Positions 1 to 8,499 are shown, counted from the first letter of the stretch. The stretch: 64,000 nt of DNA from Saccharicrinis sp963667815 (GCA_963667815.1 OY764021.1); one strand, 5' to 3'. Numbers and translations: made by a program. The notes: generated from the letters alone by a model not told the origin.

Positions 1-363
1 ACTACAAATCTTCTTTGCGGAGAAAAATATTACTACTGAAACTATTAGGCTAAAAAATATGGTTATAAAAAAGGCATTCGATAAAACTAATCTCTGTCGT
101 ATGATGGAAAATTTATATTGTGAAGATAACTTTGTAACTCCATGATTTATTCCACCGTTTGCAACATTTGTTCCAATTTGAATAAAGTTTGATACCTGTG
201 TAAATATAGCCATACCTGAGGCTCCTAGCCATAAAGAAATGATTTTAATATTAACTAAGCCTACAATAAACTTAACTAATACCTGCTTCGAATTCCGACC
301 TGATATTTTTACAAGATCACTTGATAAAAAAAGATATATATATTTTGTAATAAACGATCTCAA
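1..363 (-). CDS. Wzx-type O-antigen/polysaccharide flippase, N-terminal part (gene runs off the window)
   Basis: Translating the minus strand below the glycosyltransferase stop gives an open frame that runs off base 1. The visible ~120 residues include two hydrophobic segments and the stretch ISLWLGASGMAIFTQ followed by NFIQIGTNVANGGI, which resembles the first two membrane helices of Wzx/RfbX polysaccharide translocases (MOP superfamily). These proteins flip undecaprenyl-linked repeat units across the inner membrane. No ATG occurs near the expected N-terminus; a TTG at 363 is the most likely start, 13 bases after the upstream stop, but it is uncertain. The position at the edge of a sugar-gene cluster fits the call. 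It could be another MOP-family transporter. Confidence 0.62.
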   Translation of the reverse strand, partial: MRSFITKYIYLFLSSDLVKISGRNSKQVLVKFIVGLVNIKIISLWLGASGMAIFTQVSNFIQIGTNVANGGINHGVTKLSSQYKFSIIRQRLVLSNAFFITIFFSLIVSVVIFFSAKKICS

Positions 364-376
364 ATTTTCAATTGAA

Positions 377-1471
377 TTAGATAAACTTGTTCCAATAATC
401 CAGATATTGTTTAGCGACTTTAACTGAATCGAAATGCTTTACTGCAAACTCTCTACTTTTAAAAGAAAGCTCCTTTAAATCCTCTTTTTTCTCGATTAAA
501 AGTTCAAATCTTTCAAACATCTCAAGTTCATTTGTATTTATATTTACAATTGGTTTATTTACATTTTCCTTAAGCATTTCATAAAAATCATTTTCAGCAC
601 ATCCAGCTAGTATCAATCCCTTGGACAGACCTATAATTCCATTTAAGCCTGTGGCATAGGCATATAATTGATCACACAATACATGCGAACGATTTAGAAG
701 ATATTGATATTTATTAAATGGTATTGACCTAACAATTTCAATTTCCACTTCTTTTGGATATTTCCTTTTGAGTTTCCTTAAAACTTTTTCGATAATATCA
801 CTTCCTTTACGCTTTTCTCTACCATTTTGATGCCCTAAGAAAAAACGCACAGAGTTATCACTATCATTTATTGTATTTACATATTTAAATTCTTTTGTAT
901 TTATTGAAAGTGGAATAAATACCGTTTTATCAGGAAAAAAATTATTATATGCCTTATAATAACCTGGTGCAGATGCAATTACCCCACTGGCACTCAATGC
1001 AGTTTCCTTGTTTAAATTAATAATTGTCTTTTTTTTTGTATAACTTATTAGGTGTTTAATATATGGATCTTCTTTTATTGAAGGTACTTGAAAGACCGAA
1101 TATTTAAGATTACCATCTAATGCATATTTATTATAAAAATAATCCATTCCATTAGCTCCTAAAAAAACTCTTCCATTATACTTCTTTAATATCTTAAATA
1201 CAAGCTGAGTAAAAAAAGGAGATGATCCAAGAAAGCCTGAATTAATTAATAAAACTACATCATATCCACAAAGTTTATGAAAGTTTTGTAGTAGCATGGA
1301 CAGAAATCGTACTTGCTTAAATCTCTCAGGTTGCTTTAAATCAATATCCCTAGGGTAACCTTTCCAGAAATCACCATTTGAGGCTACACTAACATCAACT
1401 CCATACTCTCTTAATCCATAAGCAAGGTTATGATGTAAACCACTAAACTCCCCGAGCAATAATACTTTCAT
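377..1471 (-). CDS. GT-B fold glycosyltransferase (GT4-like)
   Basis: A 364-residue cytoplasmic protein with the outline of a GT-B glycosyltransferase. The N-terminus is a Rossmann strand and glycine-containing turn (LLLGEFSGLHHNLAYGL, residues 4-20). The C-terminal half opens with FFLGHQNGREKRKGSD (210-225), the usual place of the donor-binding domain, and continues with LYAYATGLNGIIGLSKGL (269-286), where GT4 enzymes contact the nucleotide-sugar. Family members transfer a sugar from a nucleotide donor to a lipid-linked acceptor. It is followed at 13 bases by the flippase and lies in the polysaccharide cluster, so a role in O-unit or capsule assembly is inferred. Donor and acceptor cannot be read from the sequence. 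Confidence 0.75.
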   Translation of the reverse strand: MKVLLLGEFSGLHHNLAYGLREYGVDVSVASNGDFWKGYPRDIDLKQPERFKQVRFLSMLLQNFHKLCGYDVVLLINSGFLGSSPFFTQLVFKILKKYNGRVFLGANGMDYFYNKYALDGNLKYSVFQVPSIKEDPYIKHLISYTKKKTIINLNKETALSASGVIASAPGYYKAYNNFFPDKTVFIPLSINTKEFKYVNTINDSDNSVRFFLGHQNGREKRKGSDIIEKVLRKLKRKYPKEVEIEIVRSIPFNKYQYLLNRSHVLCDQLYAYATGLNGIIGLSKGLILAGCAENDFYEMLKENVNKPIVNINTNELEMFERFELLIEKKEDLKELSFKSREFAVKHFDSVKVAKQYLDYWNKFI

Positions 1472-1542
1472 GACAAACGTTAAAACATTATAACGATTAT
1501 TTTCAGTTTTTCTTATATAAAAAGTTTAAATTCTAAAAATAC

Positions 1543-1550
1543 TAAATTTG
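1543..1550 (+). promoter_or_regulatory. -7 promoter box (TAAATTTG) almost touching the ATP-grasp start
   Basis: An exact match to the Bacteroidota -7 consensus TAnnTTTG, followed by CA, ends only 4 bases before the ATG at 1555. If used, transcription would start at or just after the start codon. No good TTTG -33 partner is visible. Confidence 0.5.
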
Positions 1551-1554
1551 CATT

Positions 1555-2760
1555 ATGCAGAATCGAAAAATAGTAAACAAAATCCTTATAATCCCAGCAT
1601 TATCTGACCATATAGATTTGATAAAGGAAGCTCAAAATGCTAATCTTACAATTTATACCTGTGATAATAATGAAAAAAACCTTGCCCATACATATTCAGA
1701 TAAACAGCTTAACATTAGCCTTCTTGAATTAGATCAAATATTACAAATAGCTCAGAATGAAGAAATATCAGCAGTGTCAACATTTAGCAATGATTTAGGA
1801 GCAATTGTAGCTTCCTATATTTCATCTAAACTTGAACTTCCTGGCAGTTGCCATGAAGCTGTAACAATGATGGCTAACAAGGAAAGATTTAGATCATTTT
1901 TGACAACAAATAATTTTCACACACCCTCGTACATAACACTTTCTGCCATTGATGATAGTAAAATAAACAAAATTAAATTTCCTGCAATTATAAAACCAGT
2001 AGATCGCGCAGGAAGTAAAGGCGTCTACATAGTGAACAATCAATATGAATTACAATCTAGTCTATCAAAATCTTTGTCCTATTCTTTAAGCAATAAGGTA
2101 ATCATTGAGGATTTTATACATTCCAATCATTATCAAATTCATGGAGATGCAATCGTTCAAAATGGGGAAATTATTTTTTGTTGTCTTGGAGACCAATATT
2201 TTGGAATGGATAAACAAAAATTTTATCCTATTGCAACAAACTTCCCAACATCTCTTGAACCTCTAATTGTGAAGCAAATCATTTCTGAAATACAAAGATT
2301 TATTCAGCTTTCAAATTACACCCAAGGAGGGTTAAATATTGAATTACGGATTTGTAATAATAATGAGATTTATTTTATTGAGTTAGGTCCTCGTTTGGGA
2401 GGGAATTATATTCCTAAAGCCATAGAAAAGTCATGTAATATAAATTTACCTAAGCTTTCACTTGATTTGGCATTAGGAAAAACAATAACATTTGATAATA
2501 AGATTAAATACAATGACTCTATTACTCAATTTATTTTACGTACAAATAAAAATGGCACATTAGATTCCGTAGATGAAATATTTACGCATAAAATAAAAAT
2601 AATTGATTGCTTTCCATACAAGAAAAAAGGAGATTTATTATTAATAAATGATGGCGTTGATAGTATAATTTCTGTGTATATTCTTAAAATTAGTGACAAC
2701 GAAATTTTAATAGATCTAGTCAAGAATACTTCTAAATATTTTGAAATCCATTTATTATAA
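1555..2760 (+). CDS. ATP-grasp domain ligase
   Basis: A 401-residue ATP-grasp enzyme. Residues near 140-160 carry the nucleotide-binding strand and glycine loop (FPAIIKPVDRAGSKGVYIV), and a metal/nucleotide motif follows near 274-288 (YFIELGPRLGGNYIP). The N-terminal ~100 residues form the preceding Rossmann-like domain. Family members (carbamoyl-phosphate synthase, PurK and PylC-like ligases) activate a carboxylate as an acyl-phosphate and join it to an amine or thiol. In surface-polysaccharide loci such genes often build amide-modified sugars. It is transcribed towards the broken glycosyltransferase and away from its other neighbours. The substrate is unknown. Confidence 0.8.
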   Translation: MQNRKIVNKILIIPALSDHIDLIKEAQNANLTIYTCDNNEKNLAHTYSDKQLNISLLELDQILQIAQNEEISAVSTFSNDLGAIVASYISSKLELPGSCHEAVTMMANKERFRSFLTTNNFHTPSYITLSAIDDSKINKIKFPAIIKPVDRAGSKGVYIVNNQYELQSSLSKSLSYSLSNKVIIEDFIHSNHYQIHGDAIVQNGEIIFCCLGDQYFGMDKQKFYPIATNFPTSLEPLIVKQIISEIQRFIQLSNYTQGGLNIELRICNNNEIYFIELGPRLGGNYIPKAIEKSCNINLPKLSLDLALGKTITFDNKIKYNDSITQFILRTNKNGTLDSVDEIFTHKIKIIDCFPYKKKGDLLLINDGVDSIISVYILKISDNEILIDLVKNTSKYFEIHLL

Positions 2761-2792
2761 GATTTTCTTAAACAATATAATTCACAAAACGA

Positions 2793-4308
2793 CTATAAAT
2801 TCTTTTGTCGCCATATCGTAACTTTACCATTTGTACACACAAAATCTACAGCCAATAAAAATTCTGGATGAAATTTTAATAATTTTTCCTTAAATGTTGC
2901 ATTATAAGTTACTATTGCATCATACTTACCATCCATCACTTCAGAATAATAATCAAATGTATTACCACCAATACGATATACATAACGCGGCCACCCCATC
3001 TGTGGAATATTATAACCTGATTCACAAACAATCAACACCTTATCATCTTTCAATATTTTACTTTCTAAGTAAAGTCTACTATCTTTAAATGTTCTAATAA
3101 TCTGATCCTCACCCCATTTAAAATATTTGAAAATTCAGTGTTATAACGTTTAAACTGACTTCGTGATGTAATGAATAGACCCGAAACAAATAAAATTGAA
3201 ATGACTAAGATTAATTTATTTGTTTTTATCTTAGATAGATCAATAGAAAAAAGTAAATATATCAATAATATTGTTAATACAGGAAGCCATACATCTATTG
3301 AATAGTATTCATGAACAGCGACATTTCGTAACATTATAACCGTGAACAATAATGATCCAAAAGCGTTAATGAATAACCACAGCACAAATAAGTTACGCAA
3401 CTTACTCCTTTTAAATTGTTTAATAAACAAAACAACTAATACAATAATTACAAGAAAATGTGATGGAGGTATTACTGTCCTTGGATATACTAAAAGCAAT
3501 TGCTTAACATAAGCATAAGCTTCACGAAGTGTTGTTACATAGTTTGGAGTATTCATAAATACAGATCCATATTTTGCTGCTAAAAGTTGGTTATATACAA
3601 AATAGCCCATTACAATTAAAATAGAGCCTAGTAAAACGTACATTTCATTTAAGAAAGTTCTTCGATAAATACAGACAACAAGAAATGTAATCAGTAATGC
3701 TATTATTGGTATAACCTGCATAAATCGCATCAGAGCAGCAATAGTGAGTAAAAATACTCCCAAGCAGAATTTTTTAAAACCTCCATCCTTATAAAAATAA
3801 ACTAACAAATAGGATAACCCTAAAACAAAAGTATTATATGCAGTTGCACAAACATGAAAATTATCCTGATAAAAACAATAACATGGCTGTAAGAGCACAA
3901 ATGAACAAATCAGAAATGCATATAATCTATTTTTTATATCAAGTATTGATCTATACAACATAAAAAACGCTGTAAAACTCCATAATAGCACAATGATCCT
4001 ATATATATATTAGGGAAAACTTTTCCAATCAACTTAAATGCTATTGCAACTATATAATGTAATATTGGAAAATCACATGCTGTGATTCCTTGAGTTAATA
4101 GCAATTCTTCTTTAGGAGGAAATTCTAAACTCAGAGAATATGTTTTGGGATGAAAGAAATCAAATCCATTGTCAAGAAATCCTTGGGCTAAAGCATAATG
4201 GTCAGCATGAGCCCAAGCAAATGCACTCATTGGCATTTTATCAATACTCATGCTATGTAAAAAGATTGAAATAATAATTAGAAGTCCAAAAGGAATATAA
4301 TTTTTCAC
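2793..4308 (-). pseudogene. GT39/ArnT-like membrane glycosyltransferase split by two frameshifts
   Basis: Three consecutive minus-strand frames form one polytopic membrane protein: 3934-4308 (N-terminus, ADHYALAQGF in the first periplasmic loop), 3065-3991 (about nine hydrophobic helices) and 2793-3053 (C-terminal soluble part). The first break is at the TA run 4000-4010: removing one TA unit restores PNIYRIIVLLWSF across the junction. The second is at the GGGG run near 3113-3116: adding one G restores NGGEDQIIRTFKDSRLYLES and continues to KDDKVLIVC. Repaired, it is about 505 residues, a normal length for this family, which moves sugars from polyprenyl phosphates on the periplasmic face. As written it cannot give a full-length product. 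It may be a pseudogene, phase-variable, or an assembly error. Confidence 0.72.
4000..4010. repeat. TA dinucleotide tract at a frameshift point
   Basis: An 11-base alternating T/A run lies exactly where the first and second fragments of the membrane glycosyltransferase change frame. Loss of one TA unit joins them in frame. Short dinucleotide runs are typical sites of slipped-strand mispairing. Confidence 0.7.
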
Positions 4309-4384
4309 TATTACTGACGTTTATTTAGTAAATACTTCACTACTGGATTATTTCAATATTGAAATTAACCCATACTTTAATTAT

Positions 4385-5311
4385 TTACTTTATTGTATAT
4401 TTATTTGCACAATAGACACTTGCTCCAAATCTTTGCTTTAAATAGAGTAAACTTAAATTTACATCATCATCAGTCATACAGGTACCCATATCTATAAATT
4501 CCTTACTTGTCTTGAATTTATCAATGATCAAATAATACAATGCGTGTATTGCTCTATTTTTTCTCCCTTTAGCAGAGGTTGCTATATATTGCATTTTCAA
4601 TACGTCTCCATTATCAAATAACACGGATCCTGCATCTATTTTATTTGTAATATTATTTCGAACAGCATTTACGTATATACGAGAAGAGAATTTATCTTGC
4701 AGATATTTAATTTCGTCAATAGTATGAATTGGTGTTGTTTGATGTTGCTCTTTCAAATTACTCTCTAAAACAGGCCAAAACTCTTCTATAGAAACTTGAT
4801 CTTCAAACGTAAACAAATCTAAACGAAGTTTTCTACGCTCAATTGATGATTTGGGAAATTCATGATTCCTACAATAAATAAGAGCTCCCAGATCTTGATT
4901 TTTATTATAAGATCCTTTCATCTCAAAATAGAAATCCTGAGACTGACAAAGTGATGAATGATAAAAAAATGGGATAGTTTTGAACGTATATATTTGATAA
5001 CCGATCTTTTTGATAAAATGAATTAATTCATCGTAATACAACACTACATTTTCAAAACTAATATTTGATTTACAAATCATCCCTCCATAAGTAAGTCCTT
5101 GATGACTGTATAAATGATTAGCGTTGACATTGGCTGGCAATAAGGCCTTTAACTTATTCTTTTCATAAAGCATTAATGAACAATCATTAAACCTTGAATG
5201 ATGATATTCAATATAATCTCTAAAAAATAAAAATGAATAATTATCGGCTCTTTCTACAAAATAATCCCATTCTTGCTTTTTATCAGGAGTATATCTTACA
5301 ATTTCAATCAT
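4385..5311 (-). CDS. FemAB/GNAT-type N-acyltransferase (Acetyltransf_6-like)
   Basis: A 308-residue protein without signal or membrane segments. The C-terminal half looks like a GNAT/FemAB fold: IDAGSVLFDNGDVLKMQYI (about 224-242) forms the central strands, followed by the helix with RAIHALYYLIIDKF and the strand EFIDMGTC. FemAB-like proteins with this layout transfer acyl or aminoacyl groups to amino sugars. Its start overlaps the end of the 3,4-ketoisomerase gene by 8 bases, so the two are translationally coupled. Together with the ketoisomerase and the aminotransferase it would complete an N-acylated 3-amino-3,6-dideoxyhexose. It replaces the left-handed-helix acetyltransferase (FdtC type) usual in that pathway; the acyl donor is not known. 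Confidence 0.68.
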   Translation of the reverse strand: MIEIVRYTPDKKQEWDYFVERADNYSFLFFRDYIEYHHSRFNDCSLMLYEKNKLKALLPANVNANHLYSHQGLTYGGMICKSNISFENVVLYYDELIHFIKKIGYQIYTFKTIPFFYHSSLCQSQDFYFEMKGSYNKNQDLGALIYCRNHEFPKSSIERRKLRLDLFTFEDQVSIEEFWPVLESNLKEQHQTTPIHTIDEIKYLQDKFSSRIYVNAVRNNITNKIDAGSVLFDNGDVLKMQYIATSAKGRKNRAIHALYYLIIDKFKTSKEFIDMGTCMTDDDVNLSLLYLKQRFGASVYCANKYTIK

Positions 5312-5711
5312 TTTCTACTTTGAACTCGTTATAATTTCTAATATAATCATGCTCTTCATATAACCCCGAATTCATAACCAACACAACACTTCCTGTGCTA
5401 AAATCATTTAACTCTCTCCAAATGCCCGAGACAATATGTAAGGCTTTGTGAGGAGTATTTAGAAAGATCTTCTTTTTTTCGTTTCCATCATCAATAATAA
5501 TATTAAAGCTACCACTTGCTGCAATTACAATTTCATGCTGTTCTTTATGAGCATGGCCTCCTCTCTCTGCTCCTGATGGAATATCATAGGTAAAGTAAAC
5601 CCTCTTGATATCAAATGGAATTACATTGTAAGATTCCATGAATGAAAGCGATCCCTTATCTGAAGATATCTTGGGTATATCTATTATTTTACAATGGTGT
5701 ATAGTACTCAT
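5304..5711 (-). CDS. fdtA: dTDP-4-keto-6-deoxyhexose 3,4-ketoisomerase (FdtA/QdtA cupin family)
   Basis: A 135-residue single-domain cupin, the usual length for FdtA/QdtA/WxcM enzymes. The signature RGGHAH (residues 50-55) supplies the two histidines H53 and H55 that correspond to the catalytic pair of characterised FdtA. Downstream IVIAASGSFNIIIDDG is the typical cupin strand pair. The enzyme moves the keto group of dTDP-4-keto-6-deoxyglucose from C4 to C3, preparing it for amination at C3. It lies 24 bases downstream of a second ketoisomerase-like gene and overlaps the acyltransferase gene by 8 bases. Whether the product is the galacto (Fuc3N) or gluco (Qui3N) isomer cannot be told from sequence alone. 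Confidence 0.85.
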   Translation of the reverse strand: MSTIHHCKIIDIPKISSDKGSLSFMESYNVIPFDIKRVYFTYDIPSGAERGGHAHKEQHEIVIAASGSFNIIIDDGNEKKKIFLNTPHKALHIVSGIWRELNDFSTGSVVLVMNSGLYEEHDYIRNYNEFKVEND

Positions 5712-5735
5712 AAAATCCTTTTTAGAAGAATTATT

Positions 5736-6161
5736 CTACTCATCATACAGCGAAAACATTTTCCTAAAACCTGCTGAATAGTCATTAAAATCTCTCATAT
5801 ACTCACATTCCACATATTTTGTATCTGCAACTACCAAACAAATACTGTTTGATAAAAATCCCTTTATTTTTCTCCATGTATATGGGGGAATAAGAATCCC
5901 TTTATTTGTTGTACAAAGATTATAGGTTTGTTTTTCTTCTCCTCTGATGGTTTCAACGCAAACAGCACCCGACAAAGGTAATATAAACTCAGTCGTGTTT
6001 TTAAAAGCATGACCTCCCCTTTCTTCCCCTCCCGGTACATCGTAAATCCAGTAAACGCGTTGAATTTTAAAGGGAATTTGATGGTTATCTTCCAAAAAAC
6101 TTAAATTACCTCGTAAATCTTTTATTTTAGGAAGTTCTATAAACCTAACCTCATTATCCAT
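5736..6161 (-). CDS. FdtA/QdtA-family sugar ketoisomerase-like cupin, second copy with HAF for HAH
   Basis: A 141-residue paralogue of the following gene. Both share the RGxLSF N-terminus, RVYxxYDxP and the RGGHA core. Here the core reads RGGHAF (48-53): H51 is kept but the second histidine is F53. The next strand is EFILPLSGAVCVE instead of the canonical IIAASGSF. It is the first gene of a coupled set and has its own -7 box at 6184-6191. The substitution suggests altered chemistry (single isomerisation, another substrate, or a partner subunit), but other members of this family may naturally use a non-histidine here, so loss of activity is only an inference. Confidence 0.75.
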   Translation of the reverse strand: MDNEVRFIELPKIKDLRGNLSFLEDNHQIPFKIQRVYWIYDVPGGEERGGHAFKNTTEFILPLSGAVCVETIRGEEKQTYNLCTTNKGILIPPYTWRKIKGFLSNSICLVVADTKYVECEYMRDFNDYSAGFRKMFSLYDE

Positions 6162-6172
6162 AACAGATTTCT

Positions 6173-6180
6173 TATCTTTG
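6173..6180 (+). promoter_or_regulatory. -7 box (TATCTTTG) for the sugar aminotransferase
   Basis: An exact TAnnTTTG match 58 bases upstream of the ATG at 6239. It sits 3 bases from an oppositely oriented box (6184-6191), so two divergent promoters are packed back to back. Confidence 0.55.
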
Positions 6181-6183
6181 ATT

Positions 6184-6191
6184 CAAATATA
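6184..6191 (-). promoter_or_regulatory. -7 box (TATATTTG, minus strand) for the ketoisomerase operon
   Basis: Reading the minus strand gives an exact TAnnTTTG match 22 bases upstream of the ATG at 6161. It would drive the two ketoisomerases and the acyltransferase. Confidence 0.5.
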
Positions 6192-6238
6192 AATATTATA
6201 ACGTAACTCCTATTTTTTTAGTATAAGTATAAGTCATC

Positions 6239-7339
6239 ATGCAAATACCTTTTCTAAATCTTAAACGTCAAAATATTCAATATAAAGATGAAATGATTTC
6301 AGCATTTGAATCTGTTATAGACTCCGGATGGTACATTCTTGGTAAACAAGTTAACAATTTTGAAAAATCACTGGCCGAATATATTGGTACTCAACATGCA
6401 ATTGGTGTAGGAAACGGATTGGATGCACTAACCCTTATTTTAAGAGGATATAAAGAATTAGGAATACTTAAAGAAGGCGACGAAATCATTGTTCCGGCTA
6501 ATACTTACATTGCAACTATCCTAGCTGTTATTGAAAATCGGTTAGTTCCCATTCTTGTTGAACCCGATGAATACACTTTTAATATTAATCCAACAGAAGT
6601 TGAAAAAGCAATTAATTCCAAAACAAAAGCCATATTAACAGTACATTTATATGGTCAGGTTTCAGCAATAAACGAGTTAATAAAGATCTCTAAATTACAT
6701 AACCTCCTGCTGTTAGAAGATAATGCTCAAGCCATTGGAGCCGAATACAATGGCATAAAAACAGGGGCTATAGGAGATGCTGCTGCTTTTAGCTTTTACC
6801 CAGGAAAAAATTTAGGTGCTTTGGGTGATGGTGGTGCAATTACAACCAATGATCCCAAATTGGCAGAATCAGTTAAGTTTTTAAGAAATTATGGATCTGC
6901 AGAAAAATATAAAAATAAATATATCGGGGTAAATTCAAGACTGGATGAAGCACAGGCTGCGATTCTAAATGTTAAATTAAATCATCTTGAAAAAGAAACT
7001 AATAAAAGAAGAGAAATTTCTGACATTTATCTTTCTAGAATTAAAAATGATAACCTAGTTTTGCCAAAAATTACAGATGAAAAATGCCATGTTTGGCATT
7101 TGTTTGTAATTCGCACGAGATTTCAGGAAAAGTTTATGAATTATATGTCATCTTTAGGAATAGGAACAATGTGTCATTATCCAATTCCTCCACATAAACA
7201 AGAGGCACTTAAGGGTTTTTCGTCATTATCACTGCCTATTACTGAAGCCATACACAATGAAGTGGTAAGTATTCCTCTTTATTCAACATTAAATAATGAT
7301 GAAATAGAATATATCATAGAAGCTATAAATAAGTTTTAA
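6239..7339 (+). CDS. DegT/DnrJ/EryC1/StrS-family PLP sugar aminotransferase (FdtB-like)
   Basis: A 366-residue fold-type I PLP aminotransferase. EDNAQAIGA (160-168) is the pyridoxal-binding segment and FSFYPGKNLGALGDGG (184-199) carries the Schiff-base lysine K190. The N-terminal IPFLNLKRQN and the GVGNGLDALTLILR strand are typical of the sugar branch of the family. It would transfer an amino group from glutamate to C3 of the keto sugar made by the adjacent ketoisomerase, giving a dTDP-3-amino-3,6-dideoxyhexose. It is divergent from the ketoisomerase genes and 16 bases upstream of upp. The 3-amino assignment rests on this neighbourhood; 4-aminating enzymes have the same motifs. Confidence 0.87.
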   Translation: MQIPFLNLKRQNIQYKDEMISAFESVIDSGWYILGKQVNNFEKSLAEYIGTQHAIGVGNGLDALTLILRGYKELGILKEGDEIIVPANTYIATILAVIENRLVPILVEPDEYTFNINPTEVEKAINSKTKAILTVHLYGQVSAINELIKISKLHNLLLLEDNAQAIGAEYNGIKTGAIGDAAAFSFYPGKNLGALGDGGAITTNDPKLAESVKFLRNYGSAEKYKNKYIGVNSRLDEAQAAILNVKLNHLEKETNKRREISDIYLSRIKNDNLVLPKITDEKCHVWHLFVIRTRFQEKFMNYMSSLGIGTMCHYPIPPHKQEALKGFSSLSLPITEAIHNEVVSIPLYSTLNNDEIEYIIEAINKF

Positions 7340-7355
7340 TTATAATTTTATTAAA

Positions 7356-8009
7356 ATGGATATCCATATTTTCAACAAAAAAAATTCACTTTTCAATCAG
7401 TTTATTGCAGAGATCAGGGATAAAGAAATTCAGCAAGATCCTTTACGTTTTAGAAGAAATATTGAACGCATGGGCGAAATTTTGGCCTATGAAATCAGTA
7501 AAGAATTAAGTTATACAAGTATTGATGTAAATACTCCACTGGGCACTTCTCATGAGTTTGTTTACGAAGAAAATGTTGTTATTGCCACCATATTAAGAGC
7601 TGGACTTCCGCTACACCAAGGGGTTTTAAACTATTTTGACAGCGCTGAAAACTGTTTTGTATCTGCCTACCGAAAGTATAATGAAAAAGGAGAATTTGAT
7701 ATTCATATTGAATACATTTCATCACCATCTCTTGAAGGAAAAACTGTTATTCTTACAGACCCAATGCTAGCAAGTGGTGCTTCTATGGAATTAGCTTATA
7801 AAGCCATTTTAACTAAAGGCAAACCTAAACATATTCACATTGCTTCAATAATTGGAAGTGAAGAAGGTTTGGAATATATTAAAGAAAATATGGGTGCTGA
7901 AAATATTACGCTTTGGATTGGAGCTGTAGATAAAACACTTAATGATAAAAAATATATTGTTCCAGGATTAGGTGATGCTGGAGACTTGGCTTTTGGAACA
8001 AAATTATAA
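7356..8009 (+). CDS. upp: Uracil phosphoribosyltransferase
   Basis: A 217-residue cytoplasmic enzyme that makes UMP from uracil and PRPP in pyrimidine salvage. The PRPP-binding loop is LTDPMLASGAS (133-143). VVIATILRAGLPLHQGVL (74-91) is the strand and glycine turn characteristic of this enzyme. The C-terminal PGLGDAGDLAFG forms the uracil-binding hood. The length matches the family. It lies 16 bases after the sugar aminotransferase and probably shares its transcript, although the functions are unrelated. Confidence 0.93.
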   Translation: MDIHIFNKKNSLFNQFIAEIRDKEIQQDPLRFRRNIERMGEILAYEISKELSYTSIDVNTPLGTSHEFVYEENVVIATILRAGLPLHQGVLNYFDSAENCFVSAYRKYNEKGEFDIHIEYISSPSLEGKTVILTDPMLASGASMELAYKAILTKGKPKHIHIASIIGSEEGLEYIKENMGAENITLWIGAVDKTLNDKKYIVPGLGDAGDLAFGTKL

Positions 8010-8013
8010 TTGA

Positions 8014-8499
8014 CTAAAACTTCTTAACCCATCCTTCATCGTTGCACTCTATTAATAACTCTTTCATGGTTTTTATTAGTGTAGGATGAAGGAAATTATC
8101 CCATTTTTCCACAAGAGGAAGTAAAGTAAATTTCCTTTTGTGCAAATGTGGATGAGGAATAACTAATCGCTCGGTATTAATAATCTCATCTTCATAGAAA
8201 AGAATATCTATATCCATTGTTCTTCCCTCATAACCATCTGAAGTTTTTACGCTGCGCCCTAGTTCTTTTTCAATACCCTGAGAGATTTCTAATATATCCA
8301 TAGCATCCATTGTACATTGAACTTCTAAAACCTGGTTCAAGAAATTCTGTGCATGTTCAAATCCCCAGGGCTCACTTTCGTATATCCCGGATTGATTTGC
8401 TATCTGGCCAATTCTCTCCTCAATTAATTTTTTTGACTGTTTAATGTTATCAATTCTATCTCCTTCATTCCCTCCTATCAACAACAACACTTTGCTCAT
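8014..8499 (-). CDS. folK: 2-amino-4-hydroxy-6-hydroxymethyldihydropteridine diphosphokinase
   Basis: A 161-residue HPPK that transfers pyrophosphate from ATP to hydroxymethyl-dihydropterin in folate synthesis. LLIGGNEGDRIDNI (6-19) is the N-terminal phosphate/pterin segment, ESEPWGFEHAQNFLNQ (41-56) the pterin-binding loop, and GRTMDIDILFY (92-102) holds the two magnesium aspartates D96 and D98. It converges on upp with a 4-base gap and is divergent from sppA. Confidence 0.95.
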   Translation of the reverse strand: MSKVLLLIGGNEGDRIDNIKQSKKLIEERIGQIANQSGIYESEPWGFEHAQNFLNQVLEVQCTMDAMDILEISQGIEKELGRSVKTSDGYEGRTMDIDILFYEDEIINTERLVIPHPHLHKRKFTLLPLVEKWDNFLHPTLIKTMKELLIECNDEGWVKKF

